Shown here piece by piece: positions 1 through 6,222 of a stretch of DNA of 21,624 nt; the first letter of the stretch is position 1; every line of letters starts with the position of its first letter. The notes below the pieces were generated by a model. The model was given only the letters and a program-made list of their open reading frames with translations. It was not told the origin of the DNA and searched no databases. A program made the position numbers and the translations under genes. The stretch comes from Thermocaproicibacter sp002410755 (GTDB lineage Bacteria > Bacillota > Clostridia > Oscillospirales > Acutalibacteraceae), in contig DAITDU010000030.1 in the NCBI GenBank assembly GCA_036839715.1, forward strand, positions 1 to 21,624. Reading direction: 5' to 3'.

Positions 1-54
1 AGCAGCGCATTCGTAATGCGCAGGTCGTCCGTTCGAGCCGGACCAGTAGCTCCA
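1..54 (+). tRNA. tRNA-Thr (anticodon CGT), 5' part cut off by window edge
   Basis: The 3' two thirds of a tRNA are visible. The anticodon stem GCGCA/TGCGC (5-9 with 17-21) closes a 7-nt loop TTCGTAA whose middle three bases (12-14) read CGT, which decodes the threonine codon ACG. The T arm GTCCG/CGGAC encloses the loop TTCGAGC. The 3' acceptor strand CAGTAGC, a T discriminator base and an encoded CCA end follow at 54. The D arm and 5' acceptor strand lie before the window, so the acceptor pairing cannot be checked. Confidence 0.9.
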
Positions 55-55
55 G

Positions 56-93
56 AAAGCTCCCTGAAATGCAGCAGTTTCAGGGAGCTTTTT
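56..93 (+). terminator. Rho-independent terminator after tRNA-Thr
   Basis: A perfect 12-bp inverted repeat AGCTCCCTGAAA (58-69) / TTTCAGGGAGCT (78-89) with an 8-nt loop is followed directly by a T run (89-93). It begins two bases after the tRNA CCA end, so it ends the tRNA transcript and isolates it from the following gene. Confidence 0.9.
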
Positions 94-136
94 CCTGTTT
101 TCTATGTTCTGGAAAAATGGCTGTGGGCAACAGGTC

Positions 137-165
137 TTGCATGTACTGCATTTTCAGTCTAAAAT
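137..165 (+). promoter_or_regulatory. Sigma-A-type promoter of the PHP/histidine-phosphatase unit
   Basis: The -35 box TTGCAT (137-142) and the -10 box TAAAAT (160-165) are separated by exactly 17 nt. The predicted transcript start is near 172, which leaves a leader of about 42 nt before the first ATG. It lies in the only sizeable gap before this gene pair. Confidence 0.65.
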
Positions 166-213
166 AAAAAGTGGTTGCAAAATGGAAAGCACTGAAATAG
201 AAGACAGATAAGG

Positions 214-1125
214 ATGGATGACAAAAGGATGAAAGAGCTGTTTTGCGCGAATGGGAAATGGCTGAAAGGCAATCTTCACATGCATACAACAAATTCCGAC
301 GGCAACCTTTCACCAGAGGATGCGCTGAAAATGTACCGCAATGCCGGCTATGACTTTGTTGCCTTAACGGATCATTGGGTTCAGGGGAAAAACGGCATTC
401 GGGAAGGGCTTTTGGTCTTGAACGGCTGTGAGTGGGATGTTGGGAATATGGTTCATACCCCTGTCTATCACATCCTAGGGATTGGCATGGAACATGCTGT
501 CCCCGGCGGCCGCGGAGACCTGCGGACCCCCCAGTCAATTATTGATGCAATTAACACTGCGGACGGCTTGGCAGTTCTGGCCCATCCGGCATGGTCGGTG
601 ACGGATCCTGCCGCTGCAATGGAGCTGCATGGTCTTGCTGGTGCGGAAATTTACAATACGCTTTCCGGATTGCCATGGAATGGGGACCGGAGTGATTCTT
701 CCCTTTATTTTGACCTCTGGGCAACAAAGGGAAGCTTGTTCCGCTGTTTTGCAGCGGACGATTCCCACTCTTATGACGGTGAACAGACGCGCTCATTTAT
801 CATGGTTAACGCAAAAGACTGTACCGTCGGCAGCATCAAATCTGCTATTCGGGAAGGAAACTTTTATGCGTCGCAGGGGCCTCGCTTTAATTCAGTCCGC
901 ATGGGAGATGGAAAAGTGGAGGCCGAATTCACGGGCGCTGCAACTGCTGTTTTTTACAGCAACACCGTTTGGTGTGACGACCGTGTTGCACAGGATTGTA
1001 ACGGCTTTGCTTCATATTCCATTAAGCCGACGGACCGCTATGTACGGATTGAACTGCGTGACCGTGCGGGGAACAGGGCATGGAGCTCACCGTTTGCTGT
1101 AGACGGTGCACGTGCTGGAGGCTAA
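214..1125 (+). CDS. PHP-domain metal-dependent hydrolase (phosphoesterase-like, CehA/McbA-like)
   Basis: This 303-aa cytoplasmic protein has the metal-binding signature of the PHP (polymerase and histidinol phosphatase) fold: H22-M-H24 followed by SDG with D29, TDH at 52-54, E73 in NGCEWD, AHP with H124, E145, and DDSH at 182-185. These residues normally bind a di- or trinuclear metal centre that hydrolyses phosphoester or related bonds. The substrate cannot be read from the sequence. The last 100 residues look like a small beta-rich extension. An in-frame TGA at 193 means the start lies downstream of it. ATG 214 is the first candidate but its only SD-like bases (AAGG) touch it, so ATG 229 (M6) is also possible. 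The next gene starts 33 nt downstream and is probably co-transcribed. The family call is firm; the function is open. Confidence 0.85.
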   Translation: MDDKRMKELFCANGKWLKGNLHMHTTNSDGNLSPEDALKMYRNAGYDFVALTDHWVQGKNGIREGLLVLNGCEWDVGNMVHTPVYHILGIGMEHAVPGGRGDLRTPQSIIDAINTADGLAVLAHPAWSVTDPAAAMELHGLAGAEIYNTLSGLPWNGDRSDSSLYFDLWATKGSLFRCFAADDSHSYDGEQTRSFIMVNAKDCTVGSIKSAIREGNFYASQGPRFNSVRMGDGKVEAEFTGAATAVFYSNTVWCDDRVAQDCNGFASYSIKPTDRYVRIELRDRAGNRAWSSPFAVDGARAGG

Positions 1126-1158
1126 AATAGTTATGCAGATTTTAAGGGAGCAGACACG

Positions 1159-1878
1159 ATGAAGCTGATGATTGTCCGTCATGGGGATCCGGACTATGAG
1201 CATGATTCCCTTACTCCAAAAGGGTGGAAGGAAGCGGGGCTTCTGGCAGACCGGCTTTCAAAGATCAGTGTGCGTGCATTTTACTGTTCCCCGCTTGGCC
1301 GTGCACGCGACACTGCCAGTGTGACTCTAAAACGGATGGGACGCGAAGCTACAGTCTGCAATTGGCTTCAGGAATTCCCGGCATCCATTATCAGGCCGGA
1401 TTCCGGAAAGCGGGGGATTGCCTGGGACCTTTTACCGGGTTTCTGGACAAAGCGCAGAATCCTCTATGACAAAGATGGCTGGTACCATGATCCTGTTATG
1501 GAGACCGGGAATGTGCAGGAATTTTACCGGGCGGTAACCGATGGCTTTGATGCGGTTTTGTCACAGTATGGATATGAACGTTCCGGCATGTGCTACCGGG
1601 TTTCGGTTGAAAACCGTGATACGCTTGTCTTTTTCTGCCATCTTGGTGTTGGCTGCACCATGATTGGCCATTTGCTTGGCATTCCGGCGCCGGTGCTGTG
1701 GCACGGGATTTTTCTCGCGCCGGCTTCTGTGACAACACTTGTTACGGAAGAGCGGGAAAGAGGAACGGCAAGTTTCCGTTGTACAGGGCTTAGCGATACT
1801 ACCCACCTGAGCCTCGGCGGGGAGCCGATTTCAAGTTCCGGGCTTTTCCCAGAGGCCTTTCAAACTAGCTTGGAATAG
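1159..1878 (+). CDS. Histidine phosphatase family protein (phosphoglycerate-mutase-like)
   Basis: A 239-aa protein with the histidine phosphatase signature: the N-terminal VRHGD motif (R7, H8 as phospho-acceptor), the SPLGRARDTA segment with R48 as phosphate ligand, E72 in LQEF as a likely proton donor, and the second histidine H161 in FFCHLGVG. Such enzymes dephosphorylate small metabolites or act as mutases. A loop rich in aromatic residues (about 88-125) may shape the pocket, so the substrate cannot be assigned. The ribosome binding site AAGGGAG (1144-1150) lies 8 nt before the ATG. The gene follows the PHP hydrolase by 33 nt with no terminator, so two phosphoesterase-type enzymes are likely made from one mRNA. 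No strong terminator is visible after it; only a 5-bp hairpin without a T tract occurs at 1879-1893. Confidence 0.88.
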   Translation: MKLMIVRHGDPDYEHDSLTPKGWKEAGLLADRLSKISVRAFYCSPLGRARDTASVTLKRMGREATVCNWLQEFPASIIRPDSGKRGIAWDLLPGFWTKRRILYDKDGWYHDPVMETGNVQEFYRAVTDGFDAVLSQYGYERSGMCYRVSVENRDTLVFFCHLGVGCTMIGHLLGIPAPVLWHGIFLAPASVTTLVTEERERGTASFRCTGLSDTTHLSLGGEPISSSGLFPEAFQTSLE

Positions 1879-1957
1879 CCTGTTTGCCACAGGAAGATTC
1901 GATAGCTTTTTCGCCTTTTGCCTGCCGGAATGCGGGGCCGGTACCGTGTGCTTTTTC

Positions 1958-1986
1958 TTGTAATATCCTTATGATTATGATATAAT
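1958..1986 (+). promoter_or_regulatory. Strong sigma-A promoter of rpsB-tsf
   Basis: The -35 TTGTAA (1958-1963), a 17-nt spacer and a consensus -10 TATAAT (1981-1986) predict a start near 1993 and a leader of roughly 95 nt before rpsB. The consensus -10 fits a heavily transcribed ribosomal operon. Confidence 0.75.
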
Positions 1987-2011
1987 ATCCATGTAACTCA
2001 CACGCCACGCC

Positions 2012-2045
2012 GGCGAACGGTGCCCGCAAAACGGGTTTTATCGCC
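2012..2045 (+). promoter_or_regulatory. Foldable 5' leader of rpsB
   Basis: Within the predicted leader, GGCGA (2012-2016) can pair with TCGCC (2041-2045), enclosing a second helix CCCG (2023-2026) / CGGG (2032-2035). The structure ends about 29 nt before the Shine-Dalgarno sequence. Ribosomal protein operons are often autoregulated through such leaders, and S2 represses rpsB in E. coli. Whether this hairpin does so here is inference. I do not recognise a named Rfam leader. Confidence 0.4.
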
Positions 2046-2089
2046 AAAATTTCAGCGCGGCGGCGGAAAAACCAAGGAGGTTTTTGATT

Positions 2090-2851
2090 ATGGCAGTAGT
2101 GTCCATGAAACAGCTTCTTGAAGCTGGTGTCCATTTTGGTCATCAGACCAGAAGATGGAACCCGAAAATGGCTCCGTATATTTTTACAGAGCGCAATGGC
2201 ATTTATATTATTGACCTGCAAAAAACAGTCCGCAAGCTCGATGAAGCCTACAACTTTGTGCGTGACCTTTCTATGAACGGCAAGTCGGTCCTGTTCGTTG
2301 GGACAAAGAAGCAGGCCCAGGATTCCATTAAAACGGAAGCTGAGCGTGCGGGTGCTTTTTATGTGAATGCCCGCTGGCTTGGCGGTATGCTTACCAATTT
2401 CCGTACAATCCGCCGCAGAATTGACCGCCTGAACCAGCTTAAGACGATGGAGGAAGACGGAACATTCGACCTGCTCCCGAAGAAGGAAGTCGGCAAGCTG
2501 AAACTTGAAATTGCCAAACTAGAAAAATATCTCGGTGGTATTAAGGATATGAAAGAACTGCCCGGCGCTTTGTTTATTGTTGATCCGCGCAAAGAGCATA
2601 TCGCAGTCTCTGAAGCAAGGAAACTTGATATACCAATTATTGCCATTGTTGATACTAACTGTGACCCTGATGAAATTGACTATGTAATTCCGGGCAACGA
2701 TGACGCAATCCGTGCTGTGAAGCTGATTTCAGAAATTATGGCAAATGCCATTATTGAAGGCAGGGAAGGCCAGATGGGTGCGGCTGCCGCGGACGAAAAG
2801 GAAGCAACTGCACAAGAGGAAGAAACCGAGGAGAAAAAAGCTGCAAAATAA
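2090..2851 (+). CDS. rpsB: 30S ribosomal protein S2
   Basis: Encodes the small-subunit protein S2, which binds on the 30S head-body junction and helps recruit S1 or mRNA. The N-terminus SMKQLLEAGVHFGHQ followed by RRWNPKMAPYIF, the segment FVGTKKQAQ, RWLGGMLTNF, and the C-terminal DTNCDPDEIDYVIPGNDDA block are hallmark S2 motifs. The length of 253 aa is normal, with an acidic, Lys/Glu/Ala-rich tail. ATG 2090 is chosen because the perfect SD AAGGAGG (2074-2080) lies 9 nt upstream and conserved S2 sequence begins there; an in-frame TTG at 2084 is less likely. tsf follows after 33 nt, the classic rpsB-tsf pair, transcribed from the promoter at 1958-1986. Confidence 0.98.
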   Translation: MAVVSMKQLLEAGVHFGHQTRRWNPKMAPYIFTERNGIYIIDLQKTVRKLDEAYNFVRDLSMNGKSVLFVGTKKQAQDSIKTEAERAGAFYVNARWLGGMLTNFRTIRRRIDRLNQLKTMEEDGTFDLLPKKEVGKLKLEIAKLEKYLGGIKDMKELPGALFIVDPRKEHIAVSEARKLDIPIIAIVDTNCDPDEIDYVIPGNDDAIRAVKLISEIMANAIIEGREGQMGAAAADEKEATAQEEETEEKKAAK

Positions 2852-2884
2852 AGTCATCGAAATGCGAGAGGATTGTGAGGAATT

Positions 2885-3799
2885 ATGGCTTTTAGTGCGA
2901 AAGACGTAGTAGCGCTTCGTGCAAAGACCGGTTGCGGCATGATGGACTGTAAAAAGGCCCTTGTTGCTTCTAACGGTAATCTGGATAAGGCGATTGATTT
3001 TCTGCGTGAAAAGGGCCTTGCGGCCGCTGTAAAGAAAGCCGGACGCATTGCGGCTGAAGGTGTGTCTTATGCAGTGACAAATGAAGCAGGAACTGCCGGT
3101 GTTGTAATTGAAGTAAATTCAGAGACGGACTTTGTCGCTAAAAATGCCCTGTTTCGCGATTTTGTCAAAACATGTGCTGGAACAGTGCTTGCCTGTAAGC
3201 CGGCAGATGTAGATGCCCTTCTCAAGTGCAAGGCTGTTGGTTCCGATGAGACAGTCGATGCCCTTCTAAAGAAAATTATTTTGAAAATTGGGGAGAATAT
3301 TAAAATCCGCCGTTTTCAGCTATTGGAAGGAACAATCGGTGCCTATATTCATGCTGATGGCAAGATTGGTGTCATTACAAGTTTTGATACGACTCCAGAA
3401 ATTGCTGCAAAACCTGAATTTAAGGAATATGCAAAAAATATTTGTATGCAGGTTGCTGCCATTTCCCCGCAGTATCTTGATGAAAGCAAGGTACCCGCTG
3501 ATGTTGTAGCCCATGAGAAAGAAATCCTCAAACAGCAGGTTCTTGATTCCGGGAAACCAGCCGCAATTGCTGAGAAAATTGTAAATGGCAGGCTCCATAA
3601 ATTTTACGAAGAAGTTTGCCTTGTTGATCAGGCCTTTATTAAGGAAGATAAAATTTCCGTCAAGCAGTACACGGCTCAGGTTGCGAAAGAGCTTGGCAGC
3701 ACGATTCAGATTACCGGTTTTGCACGTTATGAGTGCGGCGAAGGAATTGAAAAACGCAAAGAGGATTTTGCCGACGAAATTAAAAAACTGGTCAAATAA
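2885..3799 (+). CDS. tsf: Elongation factor Ts
   Basis: EF-Ts is the guanine nucleotide exchange factor that releases GDP from EF-Tu. The N-terminal UBA-like domain carries VVALRAKTGCGMMDCKKAL. The hallmark SETDFVAKN stretch inserts into EF-Tu, and two dimerisation-core subdomains follow to residue 304, a full-length size. SD-like bases occur at 2866-2872 (GAGAGGA) and 2875-2880 (GTGAGG), ahead of ATG 2885. It is co-transcribed with rpsB. In many Firmicutes pyrH and frr follow next; here a strong hairpin and then an unrelated peptidase gene follow, so the operon seems to end with tsf. Confidence 0.97.
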   Translation: MAFSAKDVVALRAKTGCGMMDCKKALVASNGNLDKAIDFLREKGLAAAVKKAGRIAAEGVSYAVTNEAGTAGVVIEVNSETDFVAKNALFRDFVKTCAGTVLACKPADVDALLKCKAVGSDETVDALLKKIILKIGENIKIRRFQLLEGTIGAYIHADGKIGVITSFDTTPEIAAKPEFKEYAKNICMQVAAISPQYLDESKVPADVVAHEKEILKQQVLDSGKPAAIAEKIVNGRLHKFYEEVCLVDQAFIKEDKISVKQYTAQVAKELGSTIQITGFARYECGEGIEKRKEDFADEIKKLVK

Positions 3800-3815
3800 A
3801 TCCTGTTGTGTTTGT

Positions 3816-3850
3816 GAAAAGGGGAACCCCTTATAAGGGGTTCCCTTTTC
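3816..3850 (+). terminator. Hairpin after tsf, likely terminator
   Basis: A long inverted repeat has AACCCC (3825-3830) paired with GGGGTT (3837-3842), extended by AAAAGGG(G) (3817-3824) with CCCTTTT (3843-3849). The descending arm ends in TTTT but there is no further T run, so termination may be partial and some read-through into the next gene, 18 nt away, is possible. Confidence 0.6.
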
Positions 3851-3868
3851 AGTCCGGAGGCAGTTTTT

Positions 3869-4408
3869 ATGGAATATTCTATAACTATTCTGCACTCGTC
3901 CCGAAAGACGATAATGCTTACTGTAGTGGAAGGCCCACAGGTAATCATCAAGGCGCCATACTTTTTAAGCAGCGCCGAAACTTGTGCCATTGTGGAAAAA
4001 CATAAAAAATGGATTCAGAAGCAGATTGCCTTGCTTAGGGAACGCCAAAAGAATGCCAGACAGTATTCACCTGAGGAAATTGCTGCATTCCGCATGCAGG
4101 CAGAAGAAATTGTGTCAAATGCTGTCACCTGTTATGCGCCGCGGATGGGAGTAATGCCTTCCGCTGTCAAAATCACTTCTGCAGCGAAGCAATGGGGTTC
4201 CTGCAACGGCAGAAACAGCCTGTGCTTTTCATGGCATATTGCGTTGCTGCCGCCTGAAGCTGCCAATTATGTTGTCGTCCATGAACTTGCGCATATCCAC
4301 CAGAAAAATCATGGACCAAAATTCTATGCGGAAGTGGAAAAGATACTGCCCGATTATAAAGACCGTATCAGACAACTTAAACAGGCCCAAAGGGATCTGG
4401 GCCTCTGA
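3869..4408 (+). CDS. YgjP-like (DUF45) zinc metallopeptidase domain protein
   Basis: A 179-aa protein with the zinc peptidase motif HELAH at 138-142 and a third ligand H148 in NHGPKFY, the HExxH...H pattern of the YgjP/WLM family. The preceding WGSCNGRNSLCFSWHIALLP and following LPDYKDRIRQL segments are also typical. The N-terminal part is the short beta-rich region normal for this family. There is no signal peptide or membrane segment, so it acts in the cytoplasm; substrates of the family are poorly known. The SD GGAGG (3856-3860) is 8 nt from the ATG. It may be read by leak through the tsf hairpin or from a promoter I cannot see. A 7-bp dyad AGGCCCA/TGGGCCT (4383-4389/4398-4404) overlaps the last codons just ahead of the main terminator. 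Confidence 0.85.
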   Translation: MEYSITILHSSRKTIMLTVVEGPQVIIKAPYFLSSAETCAIVEKHKKWIQKQIALLRERQKNARQYSPEEIAAFRMQAEEIVSNAVTCYAPRMGVMPSAVKITSAAKQWGSCNGRNSLCFSWHIALLPPEAANYVVVHELAHIHQKNHGPKFYAEVEKILPDYKDRIRQLKQAQRDLGL

Positions 4409-4423
4409 AGTAGCTTTTCATTG

Positions 4424-4468
4424 AAGAATCCCCCGGCAGTCCAATTTAGACCACCGGGGGATTCTTTT
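4424..4468 (+). terminator. Terminator between convergent genes
   Basis: A perfect 13-bp stem AAGAATCCCCCGG (4424-4436) / CCGGGGGATTCTT (4454-4466) with a 17-nt loop and a T run at 4465-4468. It clearly serves the plus-strand peptidase gene. It lies 27 nt beyond the stop of the minus-strand radical SAM gene and may stop that transcript too, although the minus-strand T tract is short. Confidence 0.85.
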
Positions 4469-4494
4469 ATGGAAAAGGAAAAAGATAAATTGTT

Positions 4495-5919
4495 TTATTC
4501 GGTTTTGCCAACCCTTTGACGAATCTCGGCCTTTTCATCCAATTCTTTCTGAAGTTTTTCTTCAGAACGCTCACGGCCTTCACTATTGTCCCAAATCTCC
4601 TTTGAGACGGCCGCCCATGCTTTTGCAGCGGATACACATTTTGCACTCAGCTCTTCAACATCTTCCGGATGTGTCAGGTCAGTAGACTTGGCACCGGATT
4701 TCTTTACCAACTGAGTTAAGCGGCCCGGATTATCAAGCAACGGGCACGGACGAAGCATGTTTTTATTAAATGGCTGGTTACGGCGATACTGCATAAACAG
4801 AGGAGACTGATATGCCTCAAGCAGCGTCTTATCTTTAATATTGGAATCCGCATAGTGGATAAAGGCGCACGGCTCAATATCACCGTTTGCATTGATATGC
4901 AGATAATCTCTTCCTCCGGCGATGCAGCCATTTACATATTCACCGTCATTCCAGAAATCCATGGTGAAAATCGGCTTTGTCGAACGGAATTTACGAATCT
5001 GGTCATACATAAACTTGCGCTGCTCGGCAGTAGCCATCAGTTCTGGCACAGCATCTACGCCAACAGGCATATAAGTAAAAATCCAAGCAAACTTGCAGCC
5101 AAGACTAATCAGAAAATCAATGTACTCTTCGCTGCCAATGGTTTCAGCATTCTTGCTCGTGTAGCAGAGGGAAGCGCCAAACGGCAGTTTCTTTTCCTGC
5201 AACAGCTTCATGGCCTTGATTACTTTTGCGTAAGTACCCTGGCCGCGGCGGAAATCAGTCTCCTTTTCAAAACCTTCAATGCTGATTGCCGGCACAAAGT
5301 TCTTTACACGGAGCATATCATCGGCGAATTTCTCGTCAATCAGGGTTGCATTGGTAAAAGCAAGGAACTCACAGTCCGGATTTGCTTCACAGAGCCGGAT
5401 AATGTCATCCTTGCGGACGAGCGGCTCGCCACCCGAAAAGATATACATATAGGTACCTAGGTCAGTTCCCTGCTTTACAATACTGTTGAGCTGATCATAG
5501 GTTAGGTTCAGCTTGTTGCCGTATTCTGCTGCCCAACAGCCGGTGCAGTGCAGATTGCAGGCGGAAGTCGGATCCATCAGGATAGCCCATGGAATATTGC
5601 AGTCATACTTTGCAGAAAGCCTGTTCTTACGCTGTGTGCCAACAATAGCAGAATGCACGATAAAATTCTCAAAAGTACGTTTTCTCACATCGGGATCGAT
5701 TGTTGTATAGACACTCTGAATCAGTTTGTTCCAGTTATTGTCTGGATCCTTCATGATTTTATCGAGCATGTTGTATGTATTTGTGTACAAGTTATCTTTG
5801 TCTAGTTTACGAAGCCAGGAAACGATTTTCGGAACGTTTTCCTGCGGGTTGCTGTCGAGGTATTTTAAGGCCTGCTTTAATCCGAAAACCTCAAGTTTTT
5901 CACCGATTGTAGAAGCCAT
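4495..5919 (-). CDS. Radical SAM protein with SPASM-like C-terminal cysteines, function unknown
   Basis: A 474-aa radical SAM enzyme. The [4Fe-4S]/SAM motif CNLHCTGCW (C121, C125, C128) is followed by SGGEP at 161-165. A C-terminal cysteine set (C331 in NGCIAGG, C350 in EPCAF, C391 in RPCPLL) resembles an auxiliary-cluster SPASM or twitch region. About 105 residues precede the core and form a mostly helical domain. The C-terminal 70 residues are charged and helical. The SD AAGGAG (5928-5933) is 8 nt before ATG 5919. It stands alone, with no precursor peptide or maturation partner beside it, which argues against a RiPP role. Some clostridial radical SAM proteins of broadly this layout act on membrane lipids; that is only a hypothesis here. 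The radical SAM call is firm, the substrate unknown. Confidence 0.88.
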   Translation of the reverse strand: MASTIGEKLEVFGLKQALKYLDSNPQENVPKIVSWLRKLDKDNLYTNTYNMLDKIMKDPDNNWNKLIQSVYTTIDPDVRKRTFENFIVHSAIVGTQRKNRLSAKYDCNIPWAILMDPTSACNLHCTGCWAAEYGNKLNLTYDQLNSIVKQGTDLGTYMYIFSGGEPLVRKDDIIRLCEANPDCEFLAFTNATLIDEKFADDMLRVKNFVPAISIEGFEKETDFRRGQGTYAKVIKAMKLLQEKKLPFGASLCYTSKNAETIGSEEYIDFLISLGCKFAWIFTYMPVGVDAVPELMATAEQRKFMYDQIRKFRSTKPIFTMDFWNDGEYVNGCIAGGRDYLHINANGDIEPCAFIHYADSNIKDKTLLEAYQSPLFMQYRRNQPFNKNMLRPCPLLDNPGRLTQLVKKSGAKSTDLTHPEDVEELSAKCVSAAKAWAAVSKEIWDNSEGRERSEEKLQKELDEKAEIRQRVGKTE

Positions 5920-6002
5920 TTTACTCTCTCCTTCTCAGCCCTTCGAGCACGTTGCCGAATAGCTATCAGCATTACAGTTTAATATTATCATTATTTTGAT
6001 AG

Positions 6003-6033
6003 TTTGTATCTATACAAAAGACAAAAAGTGTCT
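6003..6033 (-). promoter_or_regulatory. Two adjacent dyads in the radical SAM gene promoter region, candidate operator
   Basis: TTTGTAT (6003-6009) and ATACAAA (6012-6018) form a perfect 7-bp inverted repeat with a 2-nt spacer. Directly beside it AGACA (6019-6023) and TGTCT (6029-6033) form a second dyad. On the minus strand the -35-like TTGTAT (6012-6017) with -10-like AATAAT (5990-5995), or TTGTCT (6019-6024) with TATCAA (5996-6001), overlap these dyads. A regulator bound here would block transcription of the radical SAM gene. The rest of the 303-bp gap (5920-6222) is AT-rich and holds only the SD sites and the murE promoter. Confidence 0.4.
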
Positions 6034-6137
6034 ATATTTAAGCCAAAAGTGCGATAATGTATAACAACTTTAACCTTTTTTAATATTCTCTTGAATGCCA
6101 TTTTCGCTTAAATAAATTTTGCTTCGAGTTGATTCGA

Positions 6138-6166
6138 TTGACAGCGCCCTGCAAGTATTGTATCAT
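6138..6166 (+). promoter_or_regulatory. Sigma-A promoter of the murE-murF unit
   Basis: A consensus -35 TTGACA (6138-6143), a 17-nt spacer and -10 TATCAT (6161-6166) predict a start near 6173 and a 50-nt leader. It is the best -35 match in the window. Confidence 0.78.
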
Positions 6167-6222
6167 TTTACGCGGGGATTCGGCGCTGCTGCCGGGCCTG
6201 CAAGAACAGGGGGAAAGAGACC

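Noticed and set aside
80..538. 152-aa open frame on the minus strand at the left edge
   Set aside because: It crosses the tRNA terminator and the PHP promoter and overlaps the PHP coding start; no protein-like features.
2084..2089. TTG start for rpsB two codons upstream
   Set aside because: It leaves only 3 nt from the SD, while ATG 2090 has ideal spacing and matches the S2 N-terminus.
3320..3895. 191-aa open frame on the minus strand
   Set aside because: Antisense to tsf and across its terminator; a shadow frame.
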